NCBI RefSeq assembly: GCF_009684755.1
Contig: NZ_BLBC01000011.1
Location: 62,001 to 126,000 of the forward strand
Source: Capnocytophaga felis
GTDB taxonomy: Bacteria > Bacteroidota > Bacteroidia > Flavobacteriales > Flavobacteriaceae
Length of the DNA: 64,000 nucleotides
Reading direction: 5' to 3'
The notes beneath the pieces are model-generated. The model saw nothing but the letters and a program-made list of their open reading frames with translations, was not told the DNA's origin and made no database searches. Positions 36,546-45,485 of this stretch are shown piece after piece. Made by a program: the position numbers and the translations under genes. Position 1 is the stretch's first letter, and the number at the start of each line of letters is the position of its first letter.

Positions 36546-37370
36546 TCAATTAAAATAATCTAAAATTTGTAATACTAAATATGCAAAAGGAGATGCAAAA
36601 ACAAGGCTATCAAGGCGGTCAAGTAATCCTCCGTGTCCAGGCAAAATAGTTCCGCTATCTTTCACATTTGCCACACGCTTAAAACTTGATTCCACAAGGT
36701 CGCCAATAGTTCCTGTAACAACCAAAACCACTGCCAAAACAATCCATTCCCAAGTTTCCCTACTACTGTAAAAAGCTATAATAGAAGATGTTATAGTCGC
36801 CCCTACAAGTCCGCCTACAAAGCCTTCTATCGTTTTTTTAGGAGAAATACGCTCAAAAAGTTTATGTTTACCAAAAGATTTCCCTGTTAAATATGCAAAG
36901 CTATCACTTGCCCAAATAATGCACAGAATCCCAATCATTGTGAGCTGAGCATCAAACTGCGAGTAAACTACATCACATTCTTTTTTGTATATTAACGGAA
37001 TGAAAACACATCCGCCACCAATGTACAACAAACTGATTAGCAGCTTATATCCATTATCCCGAAGCCGTAATGGCGTTTTTCCATAGAACAAAAGCAGCGT
37101 TAAATACACATTTGCCAAAATGGTAAACAACAAAAATATATAAACAGAGAAAACACTCACCTTCAGGTGAATAAATAGCCACCAAACAAACAAAAAGATT
37201 ATAAAAACAGACAAACCTTTGAGCCTGACAAGTCTCTTAAATTCAAAAAGACAAATTATCCCGAAGGACAAAAATAAAAAATCAAATGCACTGGCGTCCA
37301 GCATTATAGCCGAAAGCAAAAGGAAAATATAAATAAATCCTGTTATCGCTCGTTTAAACAGTTCGTTCAC
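36546..37370 (-). CDS. cdsA: Phosphatidate cytidylyltransferase (CDP-diacylglycerol synthase)
   Basis: A 274-residue integral membrane enzyme with about seven or eight hydrophobic helices. It makes CDP-diacylglycerol from phosphatidate and CTP, the branch point to phosphatidylethanolamine and cardiolipin. The family signature is near the C-terminus: the RISPKKTIEGFVGGLVGA loop near residue 176, and DLVESSFKRVANVKDSGTI then PGHGGLLDRLDSLVFASPFA near 235-255, with the metal-binding Asp residues. It belongs to the rsfS-ftsH-LUD-cdsA run that is conserved in flavobacteria. Confidence 0.94.
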   Translation of the reverse strand: MNELFKRAITGFIYIFLLLSAIMLDASAFDFLFLSFGIICLFEFKRLVRLKGLSVFIIFLFVWWLFIHLKVSVFSVYIFLLFTILANVYLTLLLFYGKTPLRLRDNGYKLLISLLYIGGGCVFIPLIYKKECDVVYSQFDAQLTMIGILCIIWASDSFAYLTGKSFGKHKLFERISPKKTIEGFVGGLVGATITSSIIAFYSSRETWEWIVLAVVLVVTGTIGDLVESSFKRVANVKDSGTILPGHGGLLDRLDSLVFASPFAYLVLQILDYFN

Positions 37371-37388
37371 AAGTTATTGATTTTCAAT

Positions 37389-37988
37389 TTATAAATCTTC
37401 TAACAGAATGAGATAGGTCTTTTTGTAAGTCCCTCCATAATTCATAATATCATTCTGATTTCTATCCTCCTTGAAGCTACGAAGCGTTACCAAACCAGTA
37501 GGTTTTCGTTTGGTATATTTAAAGTTAATTCCTCGCATTCCTTCTGTGATGTCCTTTACCATTTGGCTTGTTTTGGCAAAAACTACAAAAATTTCAGGAA
37601 GTTCCTCTGTTTTCTTTTGTTTTAACTGATTTGATGAAAGCATAATTCCCCCAAGTGTAGTTATTAAATACTCGCAATCAGTCAAATAAACATTAGAATT
37701 TTGTATATTGGAAGTAAAAAGAGAGTCGTATTCCTCGAACATATTTTTTAAAGATTCATTGGAATAACTTATTTTTACATCTACGCCTATTTCTTTTAAA
37801 ATATTACGAAAAACCCCTTGTACTTCAAAATCAGAAGTACAGTAAATGAACTTCCCTCCATTTTCGTTAAATTTAATTGCAAACTGCTCATCTGCAGGTA
37901 AATCATCATTAAAAATAGAATTAACTTGAGGGACTTCTTTTTTGGATTCGCTATTTCGTGTGCTAAATATTTTCTTAAATAAATTCAT
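37389..37988 (-). CDS. LUD-domain (LutC-like) protein
   Basis: I choose the ATG at 37988 (MNLFKKIFSTRNSESKKEV), giving 199 residues; the extra 27 codons upstream have no family resemblance. The protein is a single LUD domain, the fold of the lactate-utilisation subunits LutB/LutC, with FIYCTSDFEVQGVFRNIL, VYLTDCEYLITTLGGIML and FVVFAKTSQMVKDI. In flavobacteria this gene regularly lies between ftsH and cdsA, away from any lactate operon, so its role is probably different and is unknown. It starts 118 nt after ftsH and ends 18 nt before cdsA. Confidence 0.82.
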   Translation of the reverse strand: MNLFKKIFSTRNSESKKEVPQVNSIFNDDLPADEQFAIKFNENGGKFIYCTSDFEVQGVFRNILKEIGVDVKISYSNESLKNMFEEYDSLFTSNIQNSNVYLTDCEYLITTLGGIMLSSNQLKQKKTEELPEIFVVFAKTSQMVKDITEGMRGINFKYTKRKPTGLVTLRSFKEDRNQNDIMNYGGTYKKTYLILLEDL

Positions 37989-38106
37989 TAACTTTACTAC
38001 ATTTTTAGTAGTTATACGCAATTGGCGGGTTAAAGATACAAAAAAACTTGATTGAATTTTGAAAAACAATCAAGTTTTTATAAACTTTATTTTCTACAAT
38101 TTCCTG

Positions 38107-40086
38107 TTATTCACTCTGAAAACTTGCTTCTTTAGGCTTATTTTCTTCATTTTCAGAAATTTGCTCAATTGCATCTTTAAATTTTCGAACTCCAAAAATA
38201 TTTTCTAAATCTTCTTTGAATATTACTTCTCTTTCCAAAAGCAGATTTGCCAAAGCAATTAGCTTTTCCTTGTTATCGGTCAGAATTTTAATTGCTCTTT
38301 CATACTGATTTTCAATTATTTTTGAAATTTCTTCATCAATCAAATGAGCTGTTTTCTCACTGTATGGCTTAACAAAACCATACTCAGATTGCCCCGATGA
38401 ATCGTAATAAGTTAGATTTCCAACCTTATCATTCAAACCGTAAATTGTAACCATTGCACGAGCCTGTTTGGTTACCTTTTCCAAATCACTCAAAGCTCCT
38501 GTGGAAATCTTATCAAACATTACTTTTTCCGCAGCACGCCCTCCTAAAGCAGCACACATTTCATCTAAAATTTGCTCAGTTCGGACAATTTGTCGCTCCT
38601 CAGGCAAGTACCAAGCTGCCCCTAAGGACTGCCCACGCGGAACTATCGTTACCTTTACAAGTGGAGCGGCGTGTTCCAGCAGCCAACTTACCGTAGCGTG
38701 CCCCGCCTCGTGGAAAGCAATCGCCTCACGTTCCTCCGGAGTTATTATTTTGGTCTTTTTCTCAAGTCCTCCGATAATTCTATCTACAGCATCCAGAAAA
38801 TCTTGTTTATTAACTGCCGTTTTCCCTTTACGTGCTGCAATTAATGCCGCCTCGTTACAAACGTTAGCTATGTCCGCCCCTGAAAAACCAGGTGTTTGTT
38901 TGGCAAGAAAATCAATATCAAGAGTTTCAGCAGTTTTAATAGGTCGAAGGTGAACTTGAAAAATTTGTTTACGCTCATTCAAATTTGGAAGTTCCACGTA
39001 AATTTGTCGGTCAAAACGCCCTGCACGCATCAAAGCCTTATCAAGAATATCAGCACGGTTAGTGGCAGCTAAAACAATTACATTGGTATGCGTTCCAAAT
39101 CCGTCCATCTCCGTAAGCAGCTGATTTAATGTATTTTCTCTTTCGTCATTTGCTCCCGTAAAATTATTTTTACCTCTGGCTCTTCCAATGGCATCTATCT
39201 CATCAATGAAGATAATTGCTGGTGATTTTTCTTTTGCTTGCTTGAATAAATCACGAACTCGTGAGGCTCCCACTCCTACAAACATCTCTACAAAATCAGA
39301 ACCCGAAAGAGAGAAAAAAGGAACTTGAGCTTCACCTGCCACAGCTTTAGCCAGCAAAGTTTTTCCTGTTCCCGGAGGACCTACAAGCAAAGCTCCTTTC
39401 GGGATTTTTCCACCTAAGGAAGTATATTTATCCGGATTTTTAAGAAAATCTACAATTTCCTGAACCTCTTCTTTAGCTCCTTCCAAACCTGCTACATCTT
39501 GAAAGCTAACACGAACTTCTTTCTTTTCGTCAAAAAGGCGAGCTTTTGATTTTCCGATACTGAAAATTTGTCCGCCTCCTGCTCCACCGCCTCCTGCCAT
39601 TCTTCGCATAAGAAAAATCCAAAGACCGATGAACAATACAAAAGGTAAAATGGAAAACAACAAATCTGATAGGAAATTTTGTTTCGTTTTGTTTTCACGT
39701 GTTGTTGTCAAATTATTTTCTTGCACAATTTGGTCAAAACGATTTTCAAAATTGCTCAAATCCCCCAACTCAAAATAATATTGCGGAACATCACTCTGGA
39801 TATTTGTGCTTTGGAGTACGCCTTTACCCGGCTTCACATCTTTATGTTCTTCCTTATTCAGAGCATCTTGTGTTAAATACACATTCGCTTCCTTTCTATT
39901 GATAATCAATATTTTGACCACATCTCCATTACGTAAAAATTCCTCAAATTTTGATTGAGAAATTTCCTTTGGTTGGTTCCATAGGCTTCCTTCTGAAAAA
40001 AGATTAAATCCTAATATAATAGCTATCAGTATGGCATAAATCCAATAAGCTGAAAATCGAGGTCTATTCGTTTTATTCTCTGACAT
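38107..40086 (-). CDS. ftsH: ATP-dependent zinc metalloprotease FtsH
   Basis: This 659-residue membrane AAA+ protease degrades misfolded membrane and regulatory proteins. A first membrane helix lies near residues 11-26, then a periplasmic domain, then a second helix near 140-160 ([20 protein letters not shown]). The AAA module has Walker A GPPGTGKT near 233, Walker [12 protein letters not shown] near 290 and the second region of homology [22 protein letters not shown] near 345. The protease site is HEAGH near 453, and the third zinc ligand is in the following SDLEKVT region. Full length. It is 4 nt after rsfS, with which it is clearly coupled. Confidence 0.96.
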   Translation of the reverse strand: MSENKTNRPRFSAYWIYAILIAIILGFNLFSEGSLWNQPKEISQSKFEEFLRNGDVVKILIINRKEANVYLTQDALNKEEHKDVKPGKGVLQSTNIQSDVPQYYFELGDLSNFENRFDQIVQENNLTTTRENKTKQNFLSDLLFSILPFVLFIGLWIFLMRRMAGGGGAGGGQIFSIGKSKARLFDEKKEVRVSFQDVAGLEGAKEEVQEIVDFLKNPDKYTSLGGKIPKGALLVGPPGTGKTLLAKAVAGEAQVPFFSLSGSDFVEMFVGVGASRVRDLFKQAKEKSPAIIFIDEIDAIGRARGKNNFTGANDERENTLNQLLTEMDGFGTHTNVIVLAATNRADILDKALMRAGRFDRQIYVELPNLNERKQIFQVHLRPIKTAETLDIDFLAKQTPGFSGADIANVCNEAALIAARKGKTAVNKQDFLDAVDRIIGGLEKKTKIITPEEREAIAFHEAGHATVSWLLEHAAPLVKVTIVPRGQSLGAAWYLPEERQIVRTEQILDEMCAALGGRAAEKVMFDKISTGALSDLEKVTKQARAMVTIYGLNDKVGNLTYYDSSGQSEYGFVKPYSEKTAHLIDEEISKIIENQYERAIKILTDNKEKLIALANLLLEREVIFKEDLENIFGVRKFKDAIEQISENEENKPKEASFQSE

Positions 40087-40090
40087 AAGT

Positions 40091-40468
40091 CTAATAGTTA
40101 GTTTCTATATTTATGAATTTAGCATCTCCCCACAACCCTTCGATGTCATAGTGTTCACGAATATGTTTCTGGAAAATATGAACCACAACATCTACATAAT
40201 CAATCAAAATCCATTCTGCATTGCTTTCTCCCTCTACGTGCCAAGGCTTTATATGACCTTCAGCCTGACTTACAGTCTTTTGTACAGCTCCCGAAATAGC
40301 ATTTACCTGAGTATTAGATGAACCACTACATAAAATGAAATAATCACATACTGCGTTTTCAATGCCTCGCAAATCCATAATGGTTATGTCACTGCCTTTT
40401 ACTTTTTCGATACCTTTAATAATATCGCTAATCAACTGATTTGAAGTAATTTCTTTATTAAATGTCAT
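40091..40468 (-). CDS. rsfS: Ribosome silencing factor RsfS
   Basis: A 125-residue protein of the RsfS/Iojap family, which binds ribosomal protein uL14 and blocks subunit joining in starvation or stationary phase. The signature is visible: IMDLRGIENAVCDYFILCSG, SNTQVNAISGAVQ, EGHIKPWHVEGESNAEWILIDYVDVVVHIFQ and the YDIEGLWGDAKFI end. It is the first gene of the run leading into ftsH (4-nt gap). In related genomes a biotin-protein ligase gene often precedes it, but here the upstream region is non-coding. Confidence 0.94.
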   Translation of the reverse strand: MTFNKEITSNQLISDIIKGIEKVKGSDITIMDLRGIENAVCDYFILCSGSSNTQVNAISGAVQKTVSQAEGHIKPWHVEGESNAEWILIDYVDVVVHIFQKHIREHYDIEGLWGDAKFINIETNY

Positions 40469-40529
40469 TAATTTCTGTTTGAAAAATTTGTTTACTTATA
40501 AAAGTTTTTGTTTGTTAATTATAAAACTG

Positions 40530-40537
40530 CAAATGTA
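40530..40537 (-). promoter_or_regulatory. -7 box of rsfS-ftsH operon
   Basis: TACATTTG on the minus strand, 62 nt upstream of the rsfS start. Confidence 0.5.
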
Positions 40538-40702
40538 TAGCTTTAAACTGATATCTGCTAATAAATCAGTAAAAAAACGCAAAAATTATTCCACAATCAC
40601 AATAAGGAATTATTCAATCGATATTCAAGACAATATTTCCGTTAAAAACAACTCATTACGACAATCTGTCAGAAAAATATTCTTTTTTAGCAAAAATTTC
40701 TG

Positions 40703-41365
40703 CTATTCGTTTTTCTGGAAAATCTTTTCAATCTGATTGATAAGGTTTTGAGCGTGGATATGAGCTTGTGCTTTCGCCTCTTGGTTTTCAGGGATGTAAT
40801 TACACGAAAAAATAGGTTTGAGCCATTCTCCACCAATTATGGTAAAAGTTTCTTGCAGAGGAAGTAAATAAGATTCAACAGACTGATTTGGTGCTTCATA
40901 CATCTCTTGTGGAGCTCCTGTGGTAAGCGATACGATAACCTTTTTCCCTTTGAATTTTCCTGCCATATCTCCGTCAAAAAAGCCTGAAAGTACATCGTCA
41001 ATCCATTTTTTGAGCAGTGCGGGCGTGCCATACCAATAGAACGGAAACTGTAGCACCACCACATCGGCGTTGAGCAGTGATTTTTCTTCCGTCTTGATAT
41101 TTATTTTATAATCAGGATACATTTCATCTAAACGGCGTACACTGATTTTACTTCCGAAATGCTTTTCCAAATCCGAAAGAATAACGCTATTGGCAGTAGA
41201 TTTACTCAAATCAGGGTGTCCTGAAATTACCAATATTTTGGTTTCACTAACTTTAGTCATAGGTTTTAGATTTTCTGTTATTGCTTTCTTATTTTCCGAA
41301 TTCGGATTTGCACAGGAAGCCAAAATCATACAAAAAAGTAATAGACTTAACTTTAAATTTTTCAT
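40703..41365 (-). CDS. NAD(P)H quinone-reductase-like flavodoxin-fold protein with lipoprotein signal
   Basis: A 220-residue protein. Residues about 42-215 are a flavodoxin-like fold of the KefF/MdaB/NQO family: ETKILVISGHPDLSKSTANS, DVVVLQFPFYWYGTPALLKKWIDDVL and GKKVIVSLTTGAPQEMYE. This family uses FMN or FAD and NAD(P)H to reduce quinones and is normally cytosolic. Unusually the chain begins with MKNLKLSLLLFCMILASCAN, a textbook lipoprotein signal with Cys18, and a 20-residue Asn/Lys/Glu tether. A Met at residue 36 precedes the enzyme domain and could be an internal start for a cytosolic form. Whether the protein is really exported, and how it would get NAD(P)H there, is unknown. Confidence 0.82.
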   Translation of the reverse strand: MKNLKLSLLLFCMILASCANPNSENKKAITENLKPMTKVSETKILVISGHPDLSKSTANSVILSDLEKHFGSKISVRRLDEMYPDYKINIKTEEKSLLNADVVVLQFPFYWYGTPALLKKWIDDVLSGFFDGDMAGKFKGKKVIVSLTTGAPQEMYEAPNQSVESYLLPLQETFTIIGGEWLKPIFSCNYIPENQEAKAQAHIHAQNLINQIEKIFQKNE

Positions 41366-41486
41366 CTGAATTATTTTTTGGGATAAAGATATTATTTTTA
41401 AATCGTTACTCGCTTATTCTTTCAACCATTTTTTAAATTTCTTTTATAAGACATTTATTTTGAATCAGATACAAAAAAAGAGGATT

Positions 41487-42497
41487 TTACTCCCCTTTTA
41501 TAAAAGCAATTAGCTCCTTGCCGTTGATGTCATAAAATATCAAATTAGTTTCGTTGAGTTTGTAAGTGGCGACCTTAACCATAGCTTCGTTATATCGGTG
41601 GGCAGTTTCCATTTCGGAACATAATTTAGCGGTTGTTGCTATGTCTCCAAAAAGGATTTTTTCTTGCGTAAATTCCTCAATAGAAGCAAAATAACCATTA
41701 CAACTATCATTCCCATCGATGTTCATTTCCTCAAGATTGATTCTCAATGATGGAGTATTTTCTTTCTTTTCTATGGATTTTCCACCAATACGCACCGCTT
41801 TCCAAACATTTTGCAAACGTTCATCTATCAATATTTTAGAGCTAAAAATGAGTTTTTCGTTCCCCGAAGCATCTAATAAAATCAATTTTCCGTCGTTTAC
41901 TTTAAAAGCACGAACCTCGGACAATGCAGTAAAATACGCCATTTCGATATTGTCCTCCGTACATAGTTTTTTGGTGGCTCCGATTTTACCAAACTGAATC
42001 GTATTTTGGCTAAGCTCGGTAATAGCTCCAAAATAATTGTTACAACCTCCAATTCCGTTTATTTTTTTCTCCTGAAGATGAATGTTCAAATTGGGCTTTA
42101 ATGATTGTGTAACTTGGCTTCCGTCGAGTTTTTCCAAAGTCCAATTTCCGTGAAGGTCAAAAGTCATATCTTTTTGTTTTTCAATTTCTTTTATCATTGT
42201 ATATTTTACCGAAGGGACATCAGCAGCAATATTTTTGCTATCCAATTGTGTTTCTTTGACTTGTATTTTCTTAAAAAATCCTTCTTCAAAATTGAAATTC
42301 TCAATTGGGATGTAGAGCAATTCCCATTCTGCATTGTTTAAATCCTCATTTTTAGAGACTTGTAAACATTGCATTTTTTCTGTTTCTGCATTGCAATCCG
42401 CTTTTGTAGAATTTACCCAATAAATCTGCTCTTTTGGAGTGGAACAAGCTAAAATAGTTCCTCCAATTGCCAAAAAAAGAATATATTTTAATTTCAT
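41487..42497 (-). CDS. Lipoprotein with DUF4377 and two META domains
   Basis: A 336-residue lipoprotein (signal MKLKYILFLAIGGTILAC, Cys18). Residues about 25-90 match DUF4377 (QCLQVSKNEDLNNAEWELLY, FNFEEGFFKKIQVKE). Two META (HslJ-like) domains follow at about 115-220 and 230-335. Each has the NGIGGCNNYFG / DGNDSCNGYFA turn and the later FGKIGATKKLC / FGDIATTAKLC strand. META proteins in other bacteria affect heat-shock and motility phenotypes or novobiocin tolerance, without known biochemistry. The duplication of META in one chain suggests a binding or scaffold role at the outer membrane. Confidence 0.87.
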   Translation of the reverse strand: MKLKYILFLAIGGTILACSTPKEQIYWVNSTKADCNAETEKMQCLQVSKNEDLNNAEWELLYIPIENFNFEEGFFKKIQVKETQLDSKNIAADVPSVKYTMIKEIEKQKDMTFDLHGNWTLEKLDGSQVTQSLKPNLNIHLQEKKINGIGGCNNYFGAITELSQNTIQFGKIGATKKLCTEDNIEMAYFTALSEVRAFKVNDGKLILLDASGNEKLIFSSKILIDERLQNVWKAVRIGGKSIEKKENTPSLRINLEEMNIDGNDSCNGYFASIEEFTQEKILFGDIATTAKLCSEMETAHRYNEAMVKVATYKLNETNLIFYDINGKELIAFIKGE

Positions 42498-42702
42498 CTT
42501 ACTAATTATTTAAAATTATCTTTGACATATCAACAAAAAGCATTCCATTTTTATCCGAAGTTTGAATTTTTTATTTCTTTGGGAAAACGTCAAAACATCT
42601 CCCGCTTTAACTCAATCCGTGGGTTACAATGCCATTCTTTGATTGTTTGTGAGAAAAATAAATCGTAGGAATAAAAAATCTTGCTATTAGAACAGTATTT
42701 AT

Positions 42703-43725
42703 CTACAAGAAAAATAGGTTCTTTTCTATTAGTTCTTTAAATTTTTCATTATCATCAAGTTGTAAAGTAAGGATTTTGTAATTTCTTTTAAATCCATACA
42801 TACCATTTATTTGATGTTCATTTTTTAAATATATCACTATATTGTATCCGTCCGTATTTGAAAAAGGAGAGAGACTTTTATTGGATTTTTCCTCTTGATT
42901 AATACCTTTTGATATTAACTCAATTCTATCAATTTCTTTAATATTGATTTTTGCTTCTGATAAAAGACCAAAATATAGTGTAATTTCTTGATTTTCTACT
43001 ACTGAATGTCTATAAATAATGGATTTAATGATTCCAAAAATCATTATCGCTGAATAAATAGAAAATCCTGTTAGAACCCAAGCAATAATTTCATTCCATT
43101 GATATACAAGTATATGAACAGAAACAGATTCAATTAGTATAATAAAAATAAATGCTCCTAAGGTTGAAACAGCACTACTTTTTTTGTGGGTTGTAAATTG
43201 ATAAGTCGCTCTTTTTTTGTGTTTCCAAACGAAGAAAGCATAATACATAAGGGCAATTTCGGTAGCTAAGAAATTGCCAATTTTATTGGGTGCAATACGG
43301 CAAAAAATCTTTTTAGAAAAGGTGTAAAAATCTAATTGTGAGGTTTTTTCAGCTTTATGTTTTTTAATCGTTTGAAAAATTTTTATAAAAACAAAAGCCA
43401 TCACAGACAATTCTATAATCGGAACTCCCCATCTTTTCGCAATCTCTATAAAAAATTGATTTTCAGCAGGAATGATATGACTTGCTAAGACAATCCCAAT
43501 GATAAAAACCAACACACTTGATTTATTAGAAAGTCTTGTATTTCTTATTAAAAAGAAATAAATTACAGGAGTAAAAATAATCAAATCAAAGATAATGAGA
43601 TTTGAAAAAATATTTTTATTTTGCTGAAATACTGTTTGATGGGATAAAATATAGCAAAATGTATAAATTAAAATAGGTATGCCAAAAGCCAAAAAAAATC
43701 TATTAACACGAATGACTTTATTCAT
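42703..43725 (-). CDS. Multi-pass membrane protein of unknown function
   Basis: A 340-residue protein with about six hydrophobic helices: residues 10-28, 42-60, 69-86, 105-117, 160-205 (two stretches) and 210-235. The last 100 residues form a cytosolic beta-rich PH-like domain (EITLYFGLLSEAKINIKEID, GYNIVIYLKNEHQINGMYGF, ILTLQLDDNEKFKELIEKNL). The smaller gene at 49167-49844 has the same theme of membrane helices plus a similar beta domain, but with no clear identity. I do not recognise a named family. It is monocistronic, with a -7 box upstream. Confidence 0.72.
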   Translation of the reverse strand: MNKVIRVNRFFLAFGIPILIYTFCYILSHQTVFQQNKNIFSNLIIFDLIIFTPVIYFFLIRNTRLSNKSSVLVFIIGIVLASHIIPAENQFFIEIAKRWGVPIIELSVMAFVFIKIFQTIKKHKAEKTSQLDFYTFSKKIFCRIAPNKIGNFLATEIALMYYAFFVWKHKKRATYQFTTHKKSSAVSTLGAFIFIILIESVSVHILVYQWNEIIAWVLTGFSIYSAIMIFGIIKSIIYRHSVVENQEITLYFGLLSEAKINIKEIDRIELISKGINQEEKSNKSLSPFSNTDGYNIVIYLKNEHQINGMYGFKRNYKILTLQLDDNEKFKELIEKNLFFL

Positions 43726-43754
43726 AATTTGTTCGCTTTACAAATTGAATTTCA

Positions 43755-43762
43755 CAAAAATA
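43755..43762 (-). promoter_or_regulatory. -7 box of multi-pass membrane protein gene
   Basis: TATTTTTG on the minus strand, 30 nt upstream of the ATG at 43725. Confidence 0.45.
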
Positions 43763-43868
43763 CATTTTTTTTGCATAAAAAAATCATTAGAACAAATAAA
43801 TTGTAAAAGTATGCCTTACATTACGATGTTGTTCTTTGATTGTGCCATTTTTATGATTATTAATAACT

Positions 43869-44204
43869 TTACTTTTTCTTGATTTTTTCATTGAAATCCA
43901 AGCACAGGTTAAGCCAAAAAGCAAAATCTTTCGGTGATTTATAGCCTATTTCCTCCACATAGCAATAGCCTTTCAGGTCTTTATTTTTCATTATGCAAGG
44001 TAAATAACCCTGTCTTTCGGCAAGCTCTTCAGTATATTGGGAATCGAAACGACACATTAAGCGGTCATTGCTAATATTGATACACATTTTATCGTTTACC
44101 AAAAATGCTAACCCTCCAAACATTTTCTTTTCTTCAATGTTGATATTTGGGATTTCTGCCAGATATTCTCTCACCCGGTTTGCTAAAGTTTCACTATATG
44201 CCAT
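43869..44204 (-). CDS. TfoX/Sxy N-terminal domain protein
   Basis: A 111-residue protein consisting only of the TfoX N-terminal domain, with the diagnostic EEKKMFGGLAFLVNDKMCIN near residues 23-42, then MCRFDSQYTEELAERQGY and a KGYCYVEEIGYKSPKDFAFW end. The full-length Sxy/TfoX activator of competence genes has a second domain, which is absent here. Single-domain members are common in Bacteroidota and their role is unproven; a link to natural competence should not be assumed. It lies 38 nt downstream of the truncated NTF2-like frame and may share a transcript with it. Confidence 0.87.
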   Translation of the reverse strand: MAYSETLANRVREYLAEIPNINIEEKKMFGGLAFLVNDKMCINISNDRLMCRFDSQYTEELAERQGYLPCIMKNKDLKGYCYVEEIGYKSPKDFAFWLNLCLDFNEKIKKK

Positions 44205-44242
44205 TTTTATAATGCATTGATTTCAATATCAAGACTATTTTT

Positions 44243-44482
44243 CTACTGATGAAAATAGATTTTTAGCTCTTTCAAAAGCCCGTTTTCAGCTTTCCAAATT
44301 TCGGCAACACTACCACTTTGTGTACTTCCGTCAGGTAAAATCCAATCGTAGTTTCCCAATACAAACGCATTATCTCCTTCTATTATTGTTTGGGCTACCC
44401 GCATTGTTTGGTAGCTTTTGCAAAACCTCTTACACATTTCTATATAAGCCTGTTTTCCCAAAAGAGGCTCTCCATCATTCAT
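44243..44482 (-). pseudogene. NTF2/SnoaL-like protein, N-terminus lost
   Basis: From the ATG at 44482 the frame gives 79 residues: MNDGEPLLGKQAYIEMCKRF ... WKAENGLLKELKIYFHQ. This is the C-terminal two-thirds of an NTF2-like (SnoaL-type) fold, with GEPLLGKQAYIE and GDNAFVLGNYDW strands; the N-terminal helix and first strand are missing. An open frame reaches back to 44557, but that part is antisense-like overlap with the preceding gene and has no family resemblance. The ATG shares its first base with the stop codon of the upstream truncated membrane gene (TAATG). The likeliest history is a deletion that joined two genes. Confidence 0.7.
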
Positions 44483-44691
44483 TATAAAAACAATCCTACA
44501 GCAGCCAATAGTAAATCCCAAGAAATCCAATGCCAGCCACATCGTGCCATTGTCCATTTTTCTATTTTTATGAGATAAGATTTGTCGGATTTATCAGGTT
44601 CATTAACTTTTAACTCTTTATCCCCCATAAATGTATGAATAACAAATGCCAAAAACACAAGAATATTGGCAATCAAGATAAATATATTCAT
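44482..44691 (-). pseudogene. Small membrane protein, C-terminally truncated at a deletion scar
   Basis: A 69-residue frame: one N-terminal helix (FILIANILVFLAFVIHTFMG), then DKELKVNEPDKSDKSYLIKI, EKWTMARCGWHWISWDLLLA and an abrupt stop in the second helix (AVGLFL). From memory, the GDKEL ... KWTMxRCGWHW signature belongs to small integral membrane proteins of about 120 residues with three or four helices, so the end is missing here. The stop is created directly at the junction with the truncated NTF2-like gene. A -7 box (44721-44728) is still present upstream. Confidence 0.6.
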
Positions 44692-44720
44692 TTTTTATCA
44701 AATTTATTAGATAACAGTGG

Positions 44721-44728
44721 CAAAAGTA
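44721..44728 (-). promoter_or_regulatory. -7 box before truncated membrane gene
   Basis: TACTTTTG on the minus strand, 30 nt upstream of the ATG at 44691. Confidence 0.45.
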
Positions 44729-44744
44729 ACGTCTTTAAAATAAA

Positions 44745-44770
44745 AAAATGTTGCCTTATGACAACATTTT
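44745..44770 (-). terminator. Terminator of Crp/Fnr gene at 44.8-45.4 kb
   Basis: Perfect 9-bp stem AAAATGTTG / CAACATTTT, 8-nt loop, followed by T-run on the minus strand, 5 nt after the stop codon. Confidence 0.88.
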
Positions 44771-44774
44771 CAAC

Positions 44775-45359
44775 TTATAGTGAAACTTCCTTTCTAATCC
44801 GACTTAAGGAAGTATGTGTAATCCCTAAATAACTGGCAATCTGCCTTAAAGGTACATTTTTGATTACTTGCGGTTTATCTTTTAGAAATTGTAAATAACG
44901 TTCTTTGGCAGGAAGTGTAATCATTTCGAGTGAGCGTTTTTTTATTTGAAATAACTTTTGGGTCATAAAAAGTCGTCCCCACTCAGCATAGCCCGGAAGA
45001 GAATGATACAATTTCTGAAACTCCTCAAAATCAATTTTCCAAGCCACACAATCGGTTAAAGCGACAATACTTTCAGCACTTGGCAGATGGTTGAATAACG
45101 ATAGTTCTTGCACTATAATCTCATTTGCACAAAAGAAATCTGTTGTAATTTTATTTCCGTTATAATCATAGACAAAACTCCGAACAATGCCGCTTTCCAA
45201 AATCATATAATCCCGAGCTGTTTGTCCTTCCCGTAAGATGTACTCTCCCTTTTTGATTTCAATTCTATAATGAGCCTGTGTAATCTTTTTAAGGTCATTC
45301 CCAAAAATCAATGGATGTGCATATATTTTAGAAAAATCAAGAATATTTGACATTATCAA
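44775..45359 (-). CDS. Crp/Fnr family transcriptional regulator (copy A)
   Basis: A 194-residue regulator. The cyclic-nucleotide-binding-like beta-barrel covers about residues 18-115 (YRIEIKKGEYILREGQTARD, MILESGIVRSFVYDYNGNKI), the long dimer helix about 118-145, and the short HTH at the C-terminus is VPLRQIASYLGITHTSLSRIRKEV. It lacks the Fnr cysteine cluster, and the cAMP-contacting residues are not obvious, so the signal is unknown. The C-terminal HTH is of the compact Bacteroidota type. The start may be the ATG at 45359 or 45353. A paralogue lies at 59196-59765, with two degenerate relatives at 49.9 and 58.1 kb. Confidence 0.88.
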   Translation of the reverse strand: MIMSNILDFSKIYAHPLIFGNDLKKITQAHYRIEIKKGEYILREGQTARDYMILESGIVRSFVYDYNGNKITTDFFCANEIIVQELSLFNHLPSAESIVALTDCVAWKIDFEEFQKLYHSLPGYAEWGRLFMTQKLFQIKKRSLEMITLPAKERYLQFLKDKPQVIKNVPLRQIASYLGITHTSLSRIRKEVSL

Positions 45360-45368
45360 TATTTTTCA

Positions 45369-45376
45369 CAAAAGTA
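45369..45376 (-). promoter_or_regulatory. -7 box of Crp/Fnr copy A
   Basis: TACTTTTG on the minus strand, 10 nt before the first ATG of the Crp/Fnr gene; the leader would be very short. Confidence 0.45.
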
Positions 45377-45485
45377 CAATGTTTTTTATATTTAAAAAAT
45401 TAATGAAAGTAAATCAGTTATAAAGATATATTTATAGATTATGATATTATTTTTGGATTTTAAATGATTATTTAGTTACTAATTT

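Noticed and set aside
40479-40736. 85-codon plus-strand frame between rsfS and the quinone-reductase-like gene
   Set aside because: AT-driven sequence overlapping the rsfS promoter and the end of the next gene; no protein features.
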